The notes under the pieces were generated by a model, which had not been told where the DNA came from, did not search any database, and saw only the letters and a list, made by a program, of their open reading frames with translations. From Thereva unica (lineage: Eukaryota > Arthropoda > Insecta > Diptera > Therevidae), in the NCBI GenBank assembly GCA_949987705.1, contig OX465283.1, forward strand, positions 162,145,850-162,209,849: a stretch of DNA of 64,000 bases, written 5' to 3'. The stretch's first letter is position 1; each line of letters begins with the position of its first letter. Shown in pieces: positions 10,871-24,300 of the stretch. The translations under genes were made by a program, and so were the position numbers.

Positions 10871-13800
10871 GGTAGCAGAAACCCCGTGGTTATCAACTGA
10901 AGTCTCCGGGAATGGAATAAGTAAGCTGCTCGAATGTCGGGATGGTGATCACTGCATTTTTTGGGGTAGTGGTAGGACGTCTTTTAATGAGGAGGTGATT
11001 CTTTCCACCATCTCATTATCACTGGTGACTGGGGTAAGCTCTAGTGACCCACCTGTCGACAAAAACAACCATAAGGAGTGACTGTGACCCTAATATCACC
11101 ACCGAAATCCTGGAGGGGCAACCTCACTCAAAAAAGTACGCAAAACCGGGAAACATAATCCTCTAACGAAATGAACACTGCTTTCCGTATGAAGCTTGCT
11201 CCATCACGTCAAGGTTGTCTCGACAGTGCTAGAAAAAACGTTTATCTATGACAACCGGAGATACAATAAATGTGATGGGAAAGCGTTGACCAAAGGGCGC
11301 CAAAAGACAATCTCGCTCCACCCTAAACAAAAGCTAGGGCCGGCGCTGCTTTGCATAGCTGAAATTTGGTTGGAGGGATTTTGGTCTGGAGCCCTAATTG
11401 TGGAACAGGCTTGAGTGCATAAAACCTTGTAATGCATAGCCGGCCTAAGGCTTCTTGGTCTTGCACTTATCTCTTTTAAATTTTTATTTGGGTCTCCTGC
11501 GCGCGCGCAATGAAAGCTGGCCAAGCATGGCCCTGTCTTTAGAGCATGAAAACAAAATGGAGGAGTCTCACGATACCTTCCTTAACATTCACAGAAAGTA
11601 CATTGAGTTAAAACTTAACCTGAATTTAAGGTTCGAAAAGGTTATTGGTTAATTGATACTTAGTGTTCTCAGTAAGGTTGTCGATGGCACTGTACTCTCA
11701 TTTCCTATCACCTCTGCATTTCTCTTAAATTTCGAATTCCCTCCTGAATTTCGAAATGCTAACTTGATACTCTTAACACATTTTCTACGAAATTAAAGTA
11801 TCATTTAAAAGTTACGTGCATACGCAATAAAGTTCACGTGAATTTGGGAAATCTCGACTTGTTTTCATGTTATATTTCAGGTATTCCGTCATTGGTTGAT
11901 ATGTTTCACCTTACGCCAACAAAAAAAAAATGATTCCTGTTTTTCTTTTTTTAAAAAAAAAAAAACTTCCTTTGAGATCATTTCCACGAAATAAATTGCT
12001 TGAAGCGGTCTCGGTAATTAGTATATGGTATCCAGGTATGTACAAAAACTCCTGCTGCATTCCACACAGCGTTTTGTTGTGTCAATCAGGAAAAGAAATC
12101 TTGTTATAATATTGTATAAAAGTACTTTCTAATTGCTTGACAAGATAAGGAAGACAAGGGCCTGCTTTAGTTCCGTCTTCGTTTCAATCAAACCGCCTGT
12201 ACTTGATCTCTTTCATCTACTATTCTACATTCCTTCTCCAATCCTCTCGACTACACCTGTGGCAAATAATAATATCCTTGTGTACACGATTATGTATTGA
12301 GGAGGAAAAACATTAAATTCATGTTATTTTGCTTATTTTTCCTCGCCCACATGTAATCTATGTAAAGCTGCTTTCAATACACAAATACGAATGTAAAAAC
12401 ATCTCCTAGTGACGTCAGCAGAGTCGTCGTATTCCTTTGAATGTAATCCACTACACCAGCAACAATAGCCAAAGCTAGAGAGGAGCTAGAAACAATCACT
12501 TTTGCGAACGTTCTACGTGGGTGAGTATTATCCGGGACCAGGGCTACGTAACGCTTCTATAGAAATCCAATCTCAATTTCTGCCGTGTCCTGATTACCGC
12601 TGTTCTTCAAAGCCCAACAAAAAACCTAGAAAATCTATCTTTTCTACAAATCAAACCTATTTGGACCATCGTTGATGCCTACAAGTGTTCCTTTTGTCAA
12701 TTCAAGCTAAGGTTATGGGGATGAAAGCACTCTGGGCCTGTAAGTATGCAACGCATTCCACCTAGGAGTCCTTGAATCTGTGAGTTGCTACCTTAATAGA
12801 AACTTTCTTTCTCTTTTGGCACGTGAATAGGAATAGGGAGTCCTAGAGCCTTAAGGGTGGTTTGCCTTTTATTTTTTATTTTTTTTACCTGTGCTGCTCT
12901 CAGCTCCATCTGCCTGCCTGCTGCTTACCTGGTAGCCTGCACCGAGCATTTCGATGTGCTCTTTCCACGCCAGGAGCAAGGCTTCTGTTATTCCTCCTTT
13001 TCGTGTGCTCTATGTTTTCACTTCGCTTAACGAAAGTATCCCTGCCAGCGTTTTTCTTCTTCAAAAGAACAATCTATGAAGACAAAGGCGCTGCTCAAGT
13101 TTCCCAGGTAGCTGTCTCATAGGTAGATTAACGCCAGGATATTTCTACAAGGATGCAGCCGGAGTACTGTGGGGGGTGTGTTTTCCGGGTGGAATATATA
13201 AGATCTTACCTTAATAACTTACGGACGAGTAGATGAAAGACTGTATTTGGGAAGGATATACCTAGGTGTGTGCTACTGCAGAGGTTTTTTTTTCCTGTTA
13301 GCTCTTCCTTAGCGAAATTAAAATTAGAATTTATGTTTATAGATTATTCATTGTTATAAATGCTGAAGGAGCTTGTTATATTTGGCGTTTATATAACACT
13401 TTCAAGGATAATAATTACCAAGGTCAGTTGATGTATGAGAGGATTTTATATTAAGACAGTCAGAAGGTGAATGGTTTTGTGGAGTTATATGCCAGGAATT
13501 ATAACGACTGTGTCCAGTCGTAAATTCATAACGTTTCTGGTCATGGACTCAGGTAGATTATGGGATTTTAAATGGATCCTAGAGAAAGAGAGACTAAATA
13601 GACCCACTAAGAAAAAGTTGCACTAGTTTCTGTATTTTGGTAATTAGTATGCATGCCGGATTTTTATTCGTACTTAATTGAAACATCTGTGGAACGAATA
13701 AGATTTTTGCTACGTTTTTAGTTATTCTCTAGTATTCCCATGACCCACTCACCTTACGCGAGTTTTCTTAGGTTAACTCAAAACTTTCCTAGAGTTCATG

Positions 13801-14105
13801 AATTGTGAATTATTAATAGATTTATTTTTCATTATATATAAAAAAAAATTCCGGAAGCTCTAGTCCTCTGTAATCCACTTCACGGATTCGCCGCTTATGG
13901 TACTCATTAATCCTACCCCATAGACAATGTACGCACACCCCTGGACTTGTCTTCTTCATCGCTGCCTTTTGTCCAACTTTTTCAACAGGGACATTGATCT
14001 TATTCTGGAGTCGACTCGTGTCGAATTTAGCGCCTCCAAAATGAAATACGAGTTCCTGTGCTAAAAGTCGAGTCGTGTACCGTAGGGCCGGGGCTTGGGT
14101 TTTAT
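10871..14105. other. unassigned stretch
   Basis: No exon or domain recognised. Short A- and T-homopolymers occur at 11921-11965, 12866-12890 and about 13286. 11378-11400 resembles part of the inverted-repeat element at 9255-9487. The open frames at 12862-13122 and 13822-14151 have no known motif. Confidence 0.35.
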
Positions 14106-14185
14106 GCGCCCGGTGCAATATGCCAGTATGCTCCTCATTTTTTGATCGCAATGAACGACAATAGAAAAATTGCGTCTCAATCGAA

Positions 14186-14235
14186 TTGCGCCCGGTGCAA
14201 ATGCACCATATGACAATATGAAAGCGCCGCCCCTG
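14186..14235 (+). repeat. hAT-like transposon end, copy 1
   Basis: Ends ...GAAAGCGCCGCCCCTG, whose inverse CAGGGGCGGCGCTTTC looks like a hAT terminal inverted repeat. The inner part TTGCGCCCGGTGCAAATGCA recurs at 14734, and GCGCCCGGTGCAA also occurs at 14106. Confidence 0.5.
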
Positions 14236-14733
14236 TTTAAGTACAATGATCTACTTGTCGTATTGGAGAAAACGGACAATATTTCGCCAAGCCACAATTT
14301 CTTAAATGGGGAAAAATGTTTCTATCGCAGATTTCAATCCCTCTTCGGTCACTATCTTATCAAACCAATCTCAGTTTAATATCGTTTTCATTTAACTTCG
14401 AATAATCTCAATGCCTACCCGAGAAGAAGCTTCCTGGACAGTGAACTTCCATCATGATTTTACTAGTTTCCTCCAGCTTCTCCGGCATCCTTCTCATGAT
14501 TTCATGATGAACTTTGAGACTTTCCGATATTATTCTGTATTCTGCAGAATTTCGCCGACCACGACACTCTTCTTCCTCGACGTATAGTTGTCCCGGGCAG
14601 ATGAGTTGTCGCCCTTCATTACCCAATTTAAGAGCCTTCTAATATCCCTCCTCCGCACTGCCATTGAATATTATACACTCTGATCATGTTTTTTTTTTTT
14701 TAAATTTAATTTCTGAATTTGCGCCCTGACAAA

Positions 14734-14783
14734 TTGCGCCCGGTGCAAGTGCACCATTTGCACCTATGAAAGCGCCGCCCTTG
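14734..14783 (+). repeat. hAT-like transposon end, copy 2
   Basis: Same orientation and nearly the same 50 bp as 14186-14235 (TTGCGCCCGGTGCAAGTGCA ... GAAAGCGCCGCCCTTG). No transposase lies between the copies; these look like terminal fragments of two related non-autonomous elements. Confidence 0.5.
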
Positions 14784-16276
14784 GTGTGCCGTGACAAGTG
14801 GTTTGAGTTGAAGAAAGTAACTTATTAGTCGAATTTCCATTTTCAGCGCCGAGACCTAGAGTAGAAGTGCTAAGTTGAGTTTAGGTCTGCCCATGCACCG
14901 ACTTCCTCCTTTCCCAGTGAACGGCGTAACCTAACGTGATCGGCTGATCCGTCCCCCCTGGTGGGCGCAGTGTTCACTAATCAATCCAGGTTGAGTCTGG
15001 ATATCCTTCGTTGGCTGCATTGCAGTGCAGTACAGGAAGAAACCGCTGACTCATGTGAGGACTACAAACGCTCGGCATGTTTAATCAAGTCCGATTAGTA
15101 AGTCTGTTCTGCCTGCCCTGTTTAAGCAGGTCTGATTCACGGTGTCATACCTATTGAAGTCTTGATGAAACGAGACCCAAGTTTTAGTAGTTGCACATAA
15201 ATGTCATACACCGCTGCTTGAAGGAACCCCACAGATCACCCACGAGAGCCTATTTTTTATGTGCAATAGAAGAATTCAAAATATTTTTGGGCATGTGACA
15301 TTCTCATCCTTCTGAAAGAGATTTCATAATACTAATAATTATAGGAATAATCTTCCACAGCAAGTAATTCCGAACTTTCAAGCTAACATCTGCTGCAACT
15401 ACAAGAGGAAGGTTTTATATTTATGTCCACTCCTGCCTTACCTTGATCTAGAAACAGATGAACTTCTGTCCAATGCTAGGTCCAAAAGGTGGTAATTGAT
15501 TGTGATAAAAGCAGTAAAATAGGGTGTACCACATGAAGGCACAAGCACCATGCACTCGGTTTGGTGTCCAGCTAGTGCGCAGTACTTTCAAACGCGACAA
15601 AATGGGGTTCTGGAGCGAAGTGGATACTGCTGTTAGTAATTGAACCGGTCATCGCAGGATTTCTGATCCCACATCCTGATAAAACGATATCCAAAGATAT
15701 CCAAAGATTTTGATAGGATTACTCAGTTCTGATAATACTCTATTTTGGTTCACTCAGGTCTGGCGGTCTGCGCTTACTTATTGCAATGCAATCAGAAAAG
15801 TGTTGTGGCCTATATAAAGAATATGGGGATACTAGCCGGCTTGTTTATACAGAGGCTTAGAAGGGTAGAAGACTCCACAATTATGACGAGTGTTACTCTT
15901 CATGTGATTATCATTGCCTGACAATAGCGAGGAGAGGGCTCTTGCTGTCCAATGTGACCTGTCTTGAGCAGACAGTTCTGACGGAAATCAACTGAAACTT
16001 CCCTCCTTCCCTTTCCCTCAGTCTGATTTTATGTTTTAGGTAAACGGGCTATAGTACCTATAATAAACTCCGAAGGCATTGTTCCATATCCGTCACCCGC
16101 AACTGTAGCAACCGCCAAGAAGCCTTTAGTGGGGCTAGCTAGTGGTAGAGAAAGAACACTCTTGCCAGCGCTGGAGTCAGATCAAGGGGAAGCTAGTGTA
16201 CCAAAGAACAAAAAGGCTGTATGACGTAGGGTCCTAGACAAACCAAGAAGATCGGTCATGTCATGTCATGTTATAT
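14784..16276. other. unassigned stretch
   Basis: Nothing recognised on either strand. The region just before the SINE (16255-16270) is a short TCATG repeat. Confidence 0.35.
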
Positions 16277-16724
16277 GGGCCTCGGTAGTCTAGGGGTAAG
16301 GCGCCTGACTGCTATTCCAGAGGTCCCGGGTTCGAATCCCGGTGGCGTCACGGTCCTTCGCCTTTCCCACCTAACTTTCCTTCTTTCTTCTTCCCTCTTT
16401 GCATTCCTGATTCCTTCTGTCATAGCCTTCCTAGTCTTTCCCCGCTCCACCAAGCGCATGTCATCGGTTGGCTGATGAGACTCAACTCGTTTCAGGAGGC
16501 ATAACACTCCAGCGAGTTGTTTCTCAAATGCCCCGATGCCAGAGCCGCGAAATGGTTGGAAGTAGGTGGAATAAAATATATATCGCGGCTAGGTTGTGAC
16601 AGTTACTTCCTTCTCTTCTCTCTATCTTCCGGCTAGAGCTGCTCGTCACTCTATACGAAATAGATTGTCGACAGTACAAAGGGACTTTCCCTTAGCCTCT
16701 CTAGTCTGTCACATAAAAAAAAAA
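16277..16724 (+). mobile_element. tRNA-derived SINE, full copy 1
   Basis: It begins with a tRNA-like head: A box TAGTCTAGGGGTAAGGC, then a B box GGTTCGAATCC in CCCGGGTTCGAATCCCGG. A CT-rich segment and a body follow (CCAAGCGCATGTCATCGGTT, GAGTTGTTTCTC, CTAGGTTGTGACAG), then a tail with TTTGTACTGTCGAC in inverse sense, GTCACAT and an A-rich end. The second copy at 29222-29690 aligns over its whole length, which shows a mobile family of about 450 bp. The head is a polymerase III promoter in such families; movement depends on a partner LINE. Acceptor ends do not pair, so this is not a tRNA gene. Confidence 0.85.
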
Positions 16725-17093
16725 TAATGTCAAAGGGGAATTCTCCATCGTATGCAAGACTTTTATGGAGAAGCATCTTATTTTTGCTCTTATTAGGAGC
16801 CTTGGGTCACTGATGGCTAAGTACGAGGGCCTGTTTAAGTAAGCTATGATCGGAGATGCAGTAAGCCTCGCTCTGTCCTTTTGATTGACAATCGTGGCAC
16901 TTAGCTCCCCCTTATTAACTTTATCTCTAGAGATCTAGTGGCGATCTCTATAGTGTCTCCCATTGCCAGTGGTTATTAGGAAATCGGCGCTTAATCTCCC
17001 CGGAAGTTTAAGAACTGCAGTTCTGTCGTAACGCCAATTGACAATTCGTCGTCTTCGGTTATGGTGCAAATCCTTATTTGAGGTTTGAATTTT

Positions 17094-17404
17094 TCACTAT
17101 AAATTCTAAATTTCTGCCGAATTCTGTCGAAAACTTTCAATTGAATTTAAGAACGACGTTAGTTTCTTGTCTGCGATAAATTATAAAATATCGGTGGCAA
17201 CGTATTTACAGGTTTTACCGGACGCCTGAAAGATAGGTACTGAGAATGATGGTGCCCCACTACGTTGGATGTGTGAAAACATGCCACGCCTTTCTCAAAT
17301 TTGTTTTGGAAATACATCGCGCCGATATTTTTTTTTTTTTACTGATGCCCGCGGTACTGCACTGAAGTCGCCGTCACGTCACGGGTATGTGTGCACCGGA
17401 AAAA
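17094..17404 (+). repeat. dispersed transposon-like repeat, copy 1
   Basis: Matches 35742-36004 in order: TTGAATTTAA, GGTGCCCCACT, CATGCCACGCCTTT versus CATGTCGCGCCTTT, CGGTACTGCACTGAAGTC and GTCACGTCACGG. Non-coding. Confidence 0.6.
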
Positions 17405-20400
17405 ACCTAGCATAATTCCTGGATTTTATACAGTTGTTATATATGTAACACCTAATTATAATTGCTTATTACATTGCTTATTAAAATAACGTTTTAAGAC
17501 AGATTTCGACCCCCTTATATCTAATGGTGACCCCCTTGTAGGTCGCGATCTCCAGGTTGAGAAACAATGCTCTAATCTAGGATAAGCTCTTGGCTATATT
17601 TTTCTTTTAATATTTCTTTTGAGGTAAAGAGTTACCATTAAAAAATATTGAAAGTTCGAATTTTAGAAAACATGTGTTCTATTTTGAATTTTGTATTACT
17701 AAATCTAATACGAAATTTTGACAACTCCTTGAAAATTCTCAATTCTTCCTGAATATTTTTCCAGAAATCACATCGATAATTTCTTTTTGGTCAAGACCGA
17801 TATGTTTTCTTTTTTTTTTTCATTGAAATTATAATAAAATCCCATGAAACTTGACTTGATATCTAAAAATAGTTCAGTGTATAGAAACGAAACGTAAGGA
17901 TATTACCTTTTGCGTAGCGTGAACCTACGCAAGAATATTGATCAGGCATCCGGATGCCCAAAAACCCCATTTATTTAGTTTTTGATTTCGTTTCTCAATA
18001 ATCAAGATATTTTTGCCTATACTATAGTTCATATATGTTTTGAAAGGTCAAAACCACACCCCGAAACTGCACACACATACACACATACATATCTCGCACA
18101 AATTATCCAAAAATTGTTCCTAAACCAAAGTTTTTTATTTCCAGCCCAGAAAATCGGAACTGCCAAAGGAACCCTTATAAATTAATCATATCTTAAAATC
18201 TTGAATCCTTCCCGTTCCAAGCCAAAACTGAAACTTCTCTAGAGAAATCCTCCGGATCCAGAGTGTAGTGGTAGTGTATATGTAGTATATGTAGCGTGCC
18301 GGCCCACATCCTGGGGCCTGTGTTGAGGCTTCATAATCGAGTGAATAAGAGCGTACCTTATAAACATTCCAACATTTCGCAAATTTCAACCTCGATTAAA
18401 CCGAAGGCAAATCATTAAATTAGCTTCCATCCGATTCGGATCCATGTTCCTTCGGTTGGTAGCTGTTGTTGTATTTTTGTGTGTGAGTTTTCTCTCCCAT
18501 ATATACATACAAATATATTTTTCCTAGTTTTTATTTTATTTTGCCGCTTTAACCTTTGATGCTGCTGGTTTTTCTGCTTTGCGTGCAGCTTAATTTTGTG
18601 GAAAACAACTTTTCACCTGCGATATCACGTTAAGCGATAATGGCCGGCATAAATCACTTGGGTATATCCAATAATCGATGCTACATATCTTTCTTATCAG
18701 CACATTTTCCCAACATTTAATCTTTACAAGAATCCCTTCTGTCAGTGGTGGTTGGGAATAAAAGTTTTGCAGAAAAGAATTAGATTGATTAACTTCAAGG
18801 ATTTTCAGATTTTTTTTTTGTTTTTGACTTTTTTTCGTGTTTTTATTATGGCTTTTTGCAAAAATGGTTTAGGAAATTTGTTAATTTGCTCTAAGAGCTT
18901 TCAAAATGAAGAAAATTAGCATATAGTTTGTGAATTAATGAGAGAGAAAGGTTCAAGGTGAAGGGACAATATGACGATATGTAAGAGAGCCTAGTACTAT
19001 CATCAGTTTTAATGGTCTGAAATAGCAAAGAACGAATATTAACAACGATCCATGCGATTCTTTCACAAATTATATTATAAATAAAGTATATCCCTTTATA
19101 GCCCGCACCATAAAAGAGGGGAATCACAAAATCGCAGTTTCCATGTCCAGTGAGAGTCTCAAGTTTCGGAAGAGCGTCGCGTTGTATAAATACGCAAATT
19201 ACCGGCCAATTATATATATCCTAAACATGCACTCTAATTTCCCTTCTTTTATGGCGCGGGCTATATCAAATTTTGTAGTCGCGCAAGATGCGTTACTTAC
19301 TTTGCCTTTTCGGCTATACAAAAGGGTACGGTGCTTGTTCCATACAACTCTTCCCTGCACTTGCCCGATTAGAAATCAATATCATCTAAATTGGGATCTT
19401 TCAGTTTAGGGAGTCTTAGTACACGCTACCCTTCAGTCCTGCAGTGATTTGGTCTACATGACTATCGTATCCCACGAACCCTTTTTTATGTGAGAAAACT
19501 AAGTTTAGCAATCACTCTACCGCAAAACACACTTTCCGACCAGATTCCTCTATATTTATACGAACTTATATGCCCGGTGCTATTATTTCCCTACTGTAAA
19601 TGAAGTTTGTACTAGTACATCAAAATGAAACACAATTACTATGATTGCTCGACTAATGTTATATTATCTCAATGACAGAATCACCACATACTTTATTTTT
19701 CTTTCAGCTCAGGCCCAGTTTTCGTACTCAATCTGGGCAAAAACATCTTCCACAACCCTTTACATATTTCCAATGACATCACTATGGTCTGCTTAAGCCA
19801 ATAGTTAGTATTCTTGTGGTGTGTTTTTCCTCTTCGTCATTTACTGGCTCTGAATCTGTTTGTCGAAGACCATTACAGATGTTGATTGGTCTACTCTATC
19901 TATCTAATTTCAATGGTTTTCGACTTGCTGGCGTAAACTACACTTTTTAAGAAACGAGCTCTTCTTTCAATTTCGGAGAACGAGGAGTCCACTCCAAATC
20001 ACCATTTTTCAACACAACGTGTCATAGAAGAGCTGCAAGAGCTTCATCTTAGGGGCTGCGGTGTGGCAAGTTACGCCGTCTTGTTGAAAATTGAAGTTCG
20101 TCAGGCCTTTTCCACACATTTTCGGGTACACAATGTGCGCCAACATCTAATGATACCGTGGAGTGCAGGAGACTTATCAGTGCCTCGACCCCAAATGTTT
20201 AAATTCAAGTCTCACAGATTCCCGGTTTTTCCCACATTTGGTTGGCGACAAGCAGGAGGTCATCAACATTACATTTTTGACCGCACCTATTGGGCTGCTA
20301 GGGATCTCGATCTCCGAACCCGGGGAGGGAAAGAGACTTCGTGTTTGGCTAAACGGTAGGCTTTTTTTGTGTCCAATTATGTTATTATGTCCGAGAAACC

Positions 20401-21219
20401 AGACTAGATTCTGGGAATGCCTTCTACTGAGCCTAACTAGCTTAGCTCTGTATCGCTCGTTCCTTTATAGAGGCTTGTAGGCTATAGGAAATAATTCAGG
20501 GTCGCCCGTAATCCCGCTTGAAAGATACTCCCTTGCGCCGATGCCAGGAAAGGACGACAGAGGACTGCTAGTGCTCTCTACATTGACGTGTGGCTCGACC
20601 CACGACCCAATGGTGAATATTCGTACATCCAAATTATTCTGGACGTCTCCATTTTTCTACTATCTTCTTCCTATGTATTTTTCTTCAATTAAAAGATAGT
20701 GTATACTAAGACGCCCAACCTTGCCTTCTACTAAGCCTATCTAATTTGGCTTCGCATTGCTCCACTAACTTTAAGCGCATCATCTCCGAGTCTAGAGTAG
20801 TTATAGAGTCTTGTTCATAGTTTCATGTTTCACTGTCTGGAAATCCTTCAGGATCGCCAGTACTCCAGCTTGAAAGATACTCTCCTGCCAGAAAGATTGC
20901 AGAACTGGTTGGTAGTCTGCAGATAGACGTGCCCCTCAGGACACAGAACTAGGTCATTTGTTTAATGTAAAGGTCGTGAGAGAGTACGTGCATAAGCAAG
21001 TCGAAGGAGCTCTTGACAACTTTATGACACTGAAGGTCGTGTTCTCGAGTTGAGCCAGACTTACACTAGGCAGTACATTTCACCCTTACACGATGGTAAT
21101 TTGTACTGAAGGCTCAATTTTTTTAAATGTCCCGGTTCAAAAATTCTGTCCTAAATGAGGCGGGGTCTTATTGTAAATTTTTTAATTAGCTTGTTTTTAT
21201 CATTTTGTCATTACAATAG
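17405..21219. other. unassigned stretch, candidate klg 5' region
   Basis: Apart from the signal-peptide-like candidate at 18444 I recognise nothing. 20560-20700 shares GTGAATATTCGTA and TTTTTCTACTATCTTCT-like runs with 34655-34710, a weak dispersed repeat. Confidence 0.35.
18444..18482 (+). CDS. candidate signal-peptide exon (possible klg 5' exon)
   Basis: An ATG opens 13 codons, MFLRLVAVVVFLC, which read like the basic-plus-hydrophobic start of a signal peptide, directly followed by a consensus donor GTGAGT (18483-18488). It lies on the klg strand about 12 kb upstream of the first proven exon. It ends in phase 0 while exon 30756 needs 1 nt, so at least one more exon would be required. This is inference; the pattern could arise by chance. 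Confidence 0.27.
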
Positions 21220-21318
21220 CACCTCGCCTCATTTGAAGTATGATATTGTACTGGCTCAAAAACTCAAAAGAGGTAACTCTTATAAACTCATTTTATAATC
21301 GTTTTTCACCCAACACTA
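21220..21318 (+). repeat. dispersed repeat family, copy 2
   Basis: Same family and orientation as 6424-6523; about 80% alike by eye over 100 bp. Confidence 0.6.
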
Positions 21319-24300
21319 TCTTGTTTAGAGATGGCCACTACATCAGTGTATCGTACATATCATGGCTGTGTACATCCTCAGAACTATATTTGGCCTAAGG
21401 CCCTTGATGTGTTAAGATGGCACTAATTTGGAATTGGGTTTTAAGTCTTGAATGATGAATGATGAAATATGATGAGCTTGTATAAGTGCAATTACGACCC
21501 AGTAGTATTTTTAGATCTATGTTCTGATCATAACTGCAGCTCCCTGTTGCAGGCACATCTTCTCGAACAGTACAAAGTTACCTAAGCTGCATATAAGAAA
21601 GTGATTCGATTCCTTTGCACACTTGACTGGATATTATTGAGCAATATCAAGTTTATAGTAATCTCGAAACGTACTGCAAACACAGTTCATGCACAAAGCG
21701 ATACCTCACAGCCCCATATTCCCATCAAACATCTGCCATAAGAATCCTTTCGAACATTACCGTTGCATTTAAGGGTCAATCAGATACTGTGCACGGCGAA
21801 AATAAATCCTTCAATTCACAGGATTCGCATGGCAAGCTCAGAGCCATACTTGAACTGAATTACTGGGAATCTGCCATTCAGCAGAGAATGCATCCTCGGC
21901 ATCGGCATGTATCGCATCGCAGTAACAAGATGTATGATTGTGTGTGGGTGTGTGTGTGCTCTTCGACTTAGGTAAGCGTATATAGACTTCGAGATTCCAC
22001 TTATTCCCTGTGACTGTATTGAGCCCCTTGCAACGAGAATTCTATCGTAAGCATCTTAAGAATCCTTCATAAGTTCCCAGCTGGAATGTCGTAGGAAGCT
22101 TAATAATTCAACTAATATAGATACGAAATCTGATGAGCTACACAAAAGCCTTTTGTTGTTTATTAAAGCTACTTTTGAACACTTTTCAAATATAAGAAAA
22201 GAAGGATATAGATGATAGCGGGCGCATTCTTGGTGCCGCCATTGTCGTTCCTCGTCCTTAATTTGGTTTCATTTAAGAGGAAAAAGATTTTCTGGTAAGA
22301 TATATACTTACACCCCAGTCACCCCAGGCCAAGCAGCTATTCTATGGATGAAGTTTAAGTGTTTTTTGGGGGGCGGGGGGTGTTGCGGCATGTTACACAC
22401 ACAGGGCGGCACTGGGTGGTGGTATGGGTGGGCAGACACTCCTTTTGTTTGTTATATCGACACAACATGAAGCGCGTGAAGCACGTTACACGTTTATAGG
22501 GAAGATAACAATTTATCAAAGGAATAGGAGGAAGATGTTATCATCAACCAATTCATTATGTATTCGCAAGAGAAGTGAACTCAAACTGCTGCAGAATTTG
22601 TTATAAGAGTACGGCGGGGCGAAGGGGGGTATGAAGGATATCACATAGGATGCTGCCTTTCATATACCCTGGCAATGGGATATGGAAATACGTACGTATA
22701 TATTCCCAAAACCGGGGCATCATCATCATCACAGCAGATTTACTTTACGTAACCGGATTTTGGGAGAATGTTACCCTTGCACCTTTCAATTCCGCTGCAG
22801 GGTTGCCTTTCTTCATTATGCTATATATTCTATAAAGATTTTAATAAAACGATTCGAAATGAACTCTTCATGGTATTTTGTGATTTGTGAATGGGGGATA
22901 CTTAAGGGAGGTATGGCAATTAAATTTGCAATCAGTTGGGAACGTTTAGTCTAATCTTGTTACACAGTTTCTGCTGCTATTGTACGCGTTAATTGAGTTC
23001 ATGCATTAAGGGTGTGCAGTAACCCCACATAACCACCAATCAAATGACTATTAAGAAAATGCACTCTGGTTATACTCGTACATATTTTATTCCCCTCGAA
23101 TGAGAGAACAATTTTGTATCAGTAGTAAAAGTTTGTTACATCGAAATCGTTAACTAAAAAGCCCGAAGGAAGTGTGATAGTACATTTGAGATAGCCAAAA
23201 ACGAGATGGAATTTACTTTTATGAGAGTTGTATGTTCATAAAATTTTAGTTTTTAACTTTTGTGAGGTTTCATTGTCTTTAATTGCAACAAATACTTCAA
23301 AGTCTTTAAATTTTTGATTTGATAAGATACTGCAATACTTATTAGCTGGGCGGTTGACTGGGTTATTAACTAGGCTGTTAATTCGGCTGCTAACTGCTTT
23401 TCAACTGGGCTGTTAACTCCTCTCATTGTTCATGTGGACTTGCCAAGAGCCGATAGGCCCATTGGACTTCCACGATTGGAATAAGACTTACCCGAAGATA
23501 AGTGATTTATGACCTCAAGCAATTACTGAACAAGCTTCGAGGATGAGCTTTATATATCCATATTATTCTGTTTGTAGTTTCTCGAAGGACTCTAGAAGAC
23601 CCTGTTTTGTGCGATAGCTCTAAGCTTATATTCATTTGACAACATCGTATTTAACGAAAAGGTACTCCGAATCAAGTCTGATATTGTCATCCACACCATC
23701 ACCAGCAATTTTGCCATAGAAACAACAACATCATAAACGAATGACATATAAATAGCTAATAATTGATACCAGGTATATATACAAAAAAATGAGTGAGTAC
23801 TTTAGATTATGAAAGAGTTACTCCGATTAAATCAAAATCTATCACCGACAAATAATTAACCCCACCGTCACCGACAAAACGTTATATCCGACAAAAGAAC
23901 GACATTCCGTGGAAAGTCTCATTCTGTAGTATATATATAAAACTCTCCCTTGGTGTCATTGACTGCGTCTTTGGAACATAGCATTGGACTACCGTGGTAC
24001 TGTTTAGTGTGGTACGCACGGTAATAATCCTCTCAGAAACTAGCTCGACCTGCCTTTTTTGATAAGTATTACACCAACACCACTCTTACGGCTTTTGGTT
24101 TCAGTTCTGCCAGAACATAAGAACGATTCGTCGTTTGGGCAGATATGCTCCATTGCATTGTGCCATCTGGCTAATCCCCATGATTCGTTTTTATACCGAT
24201 TCATCTCGTCGAGGACTTTATTCAGCCGTCTATCAGTAAATAGTGTTCTTAAATGCTATATTCCCATTCGTATCCTGGTTCTAAAAGCAAGGGTCACGGT

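Noticed and set aside
16277..16350. tRNA gene
   Set aside because: A and B boxes are good, but acceptor ends do not pair and the sequence continues into a repeated SINE body.
18480..18485. Alternative donor one codon earlier in the signal-peptide candidate, to match the phase of exon 30756 directly
   Set aside because: Joining T to the incoming GA would make TGA, a stop.
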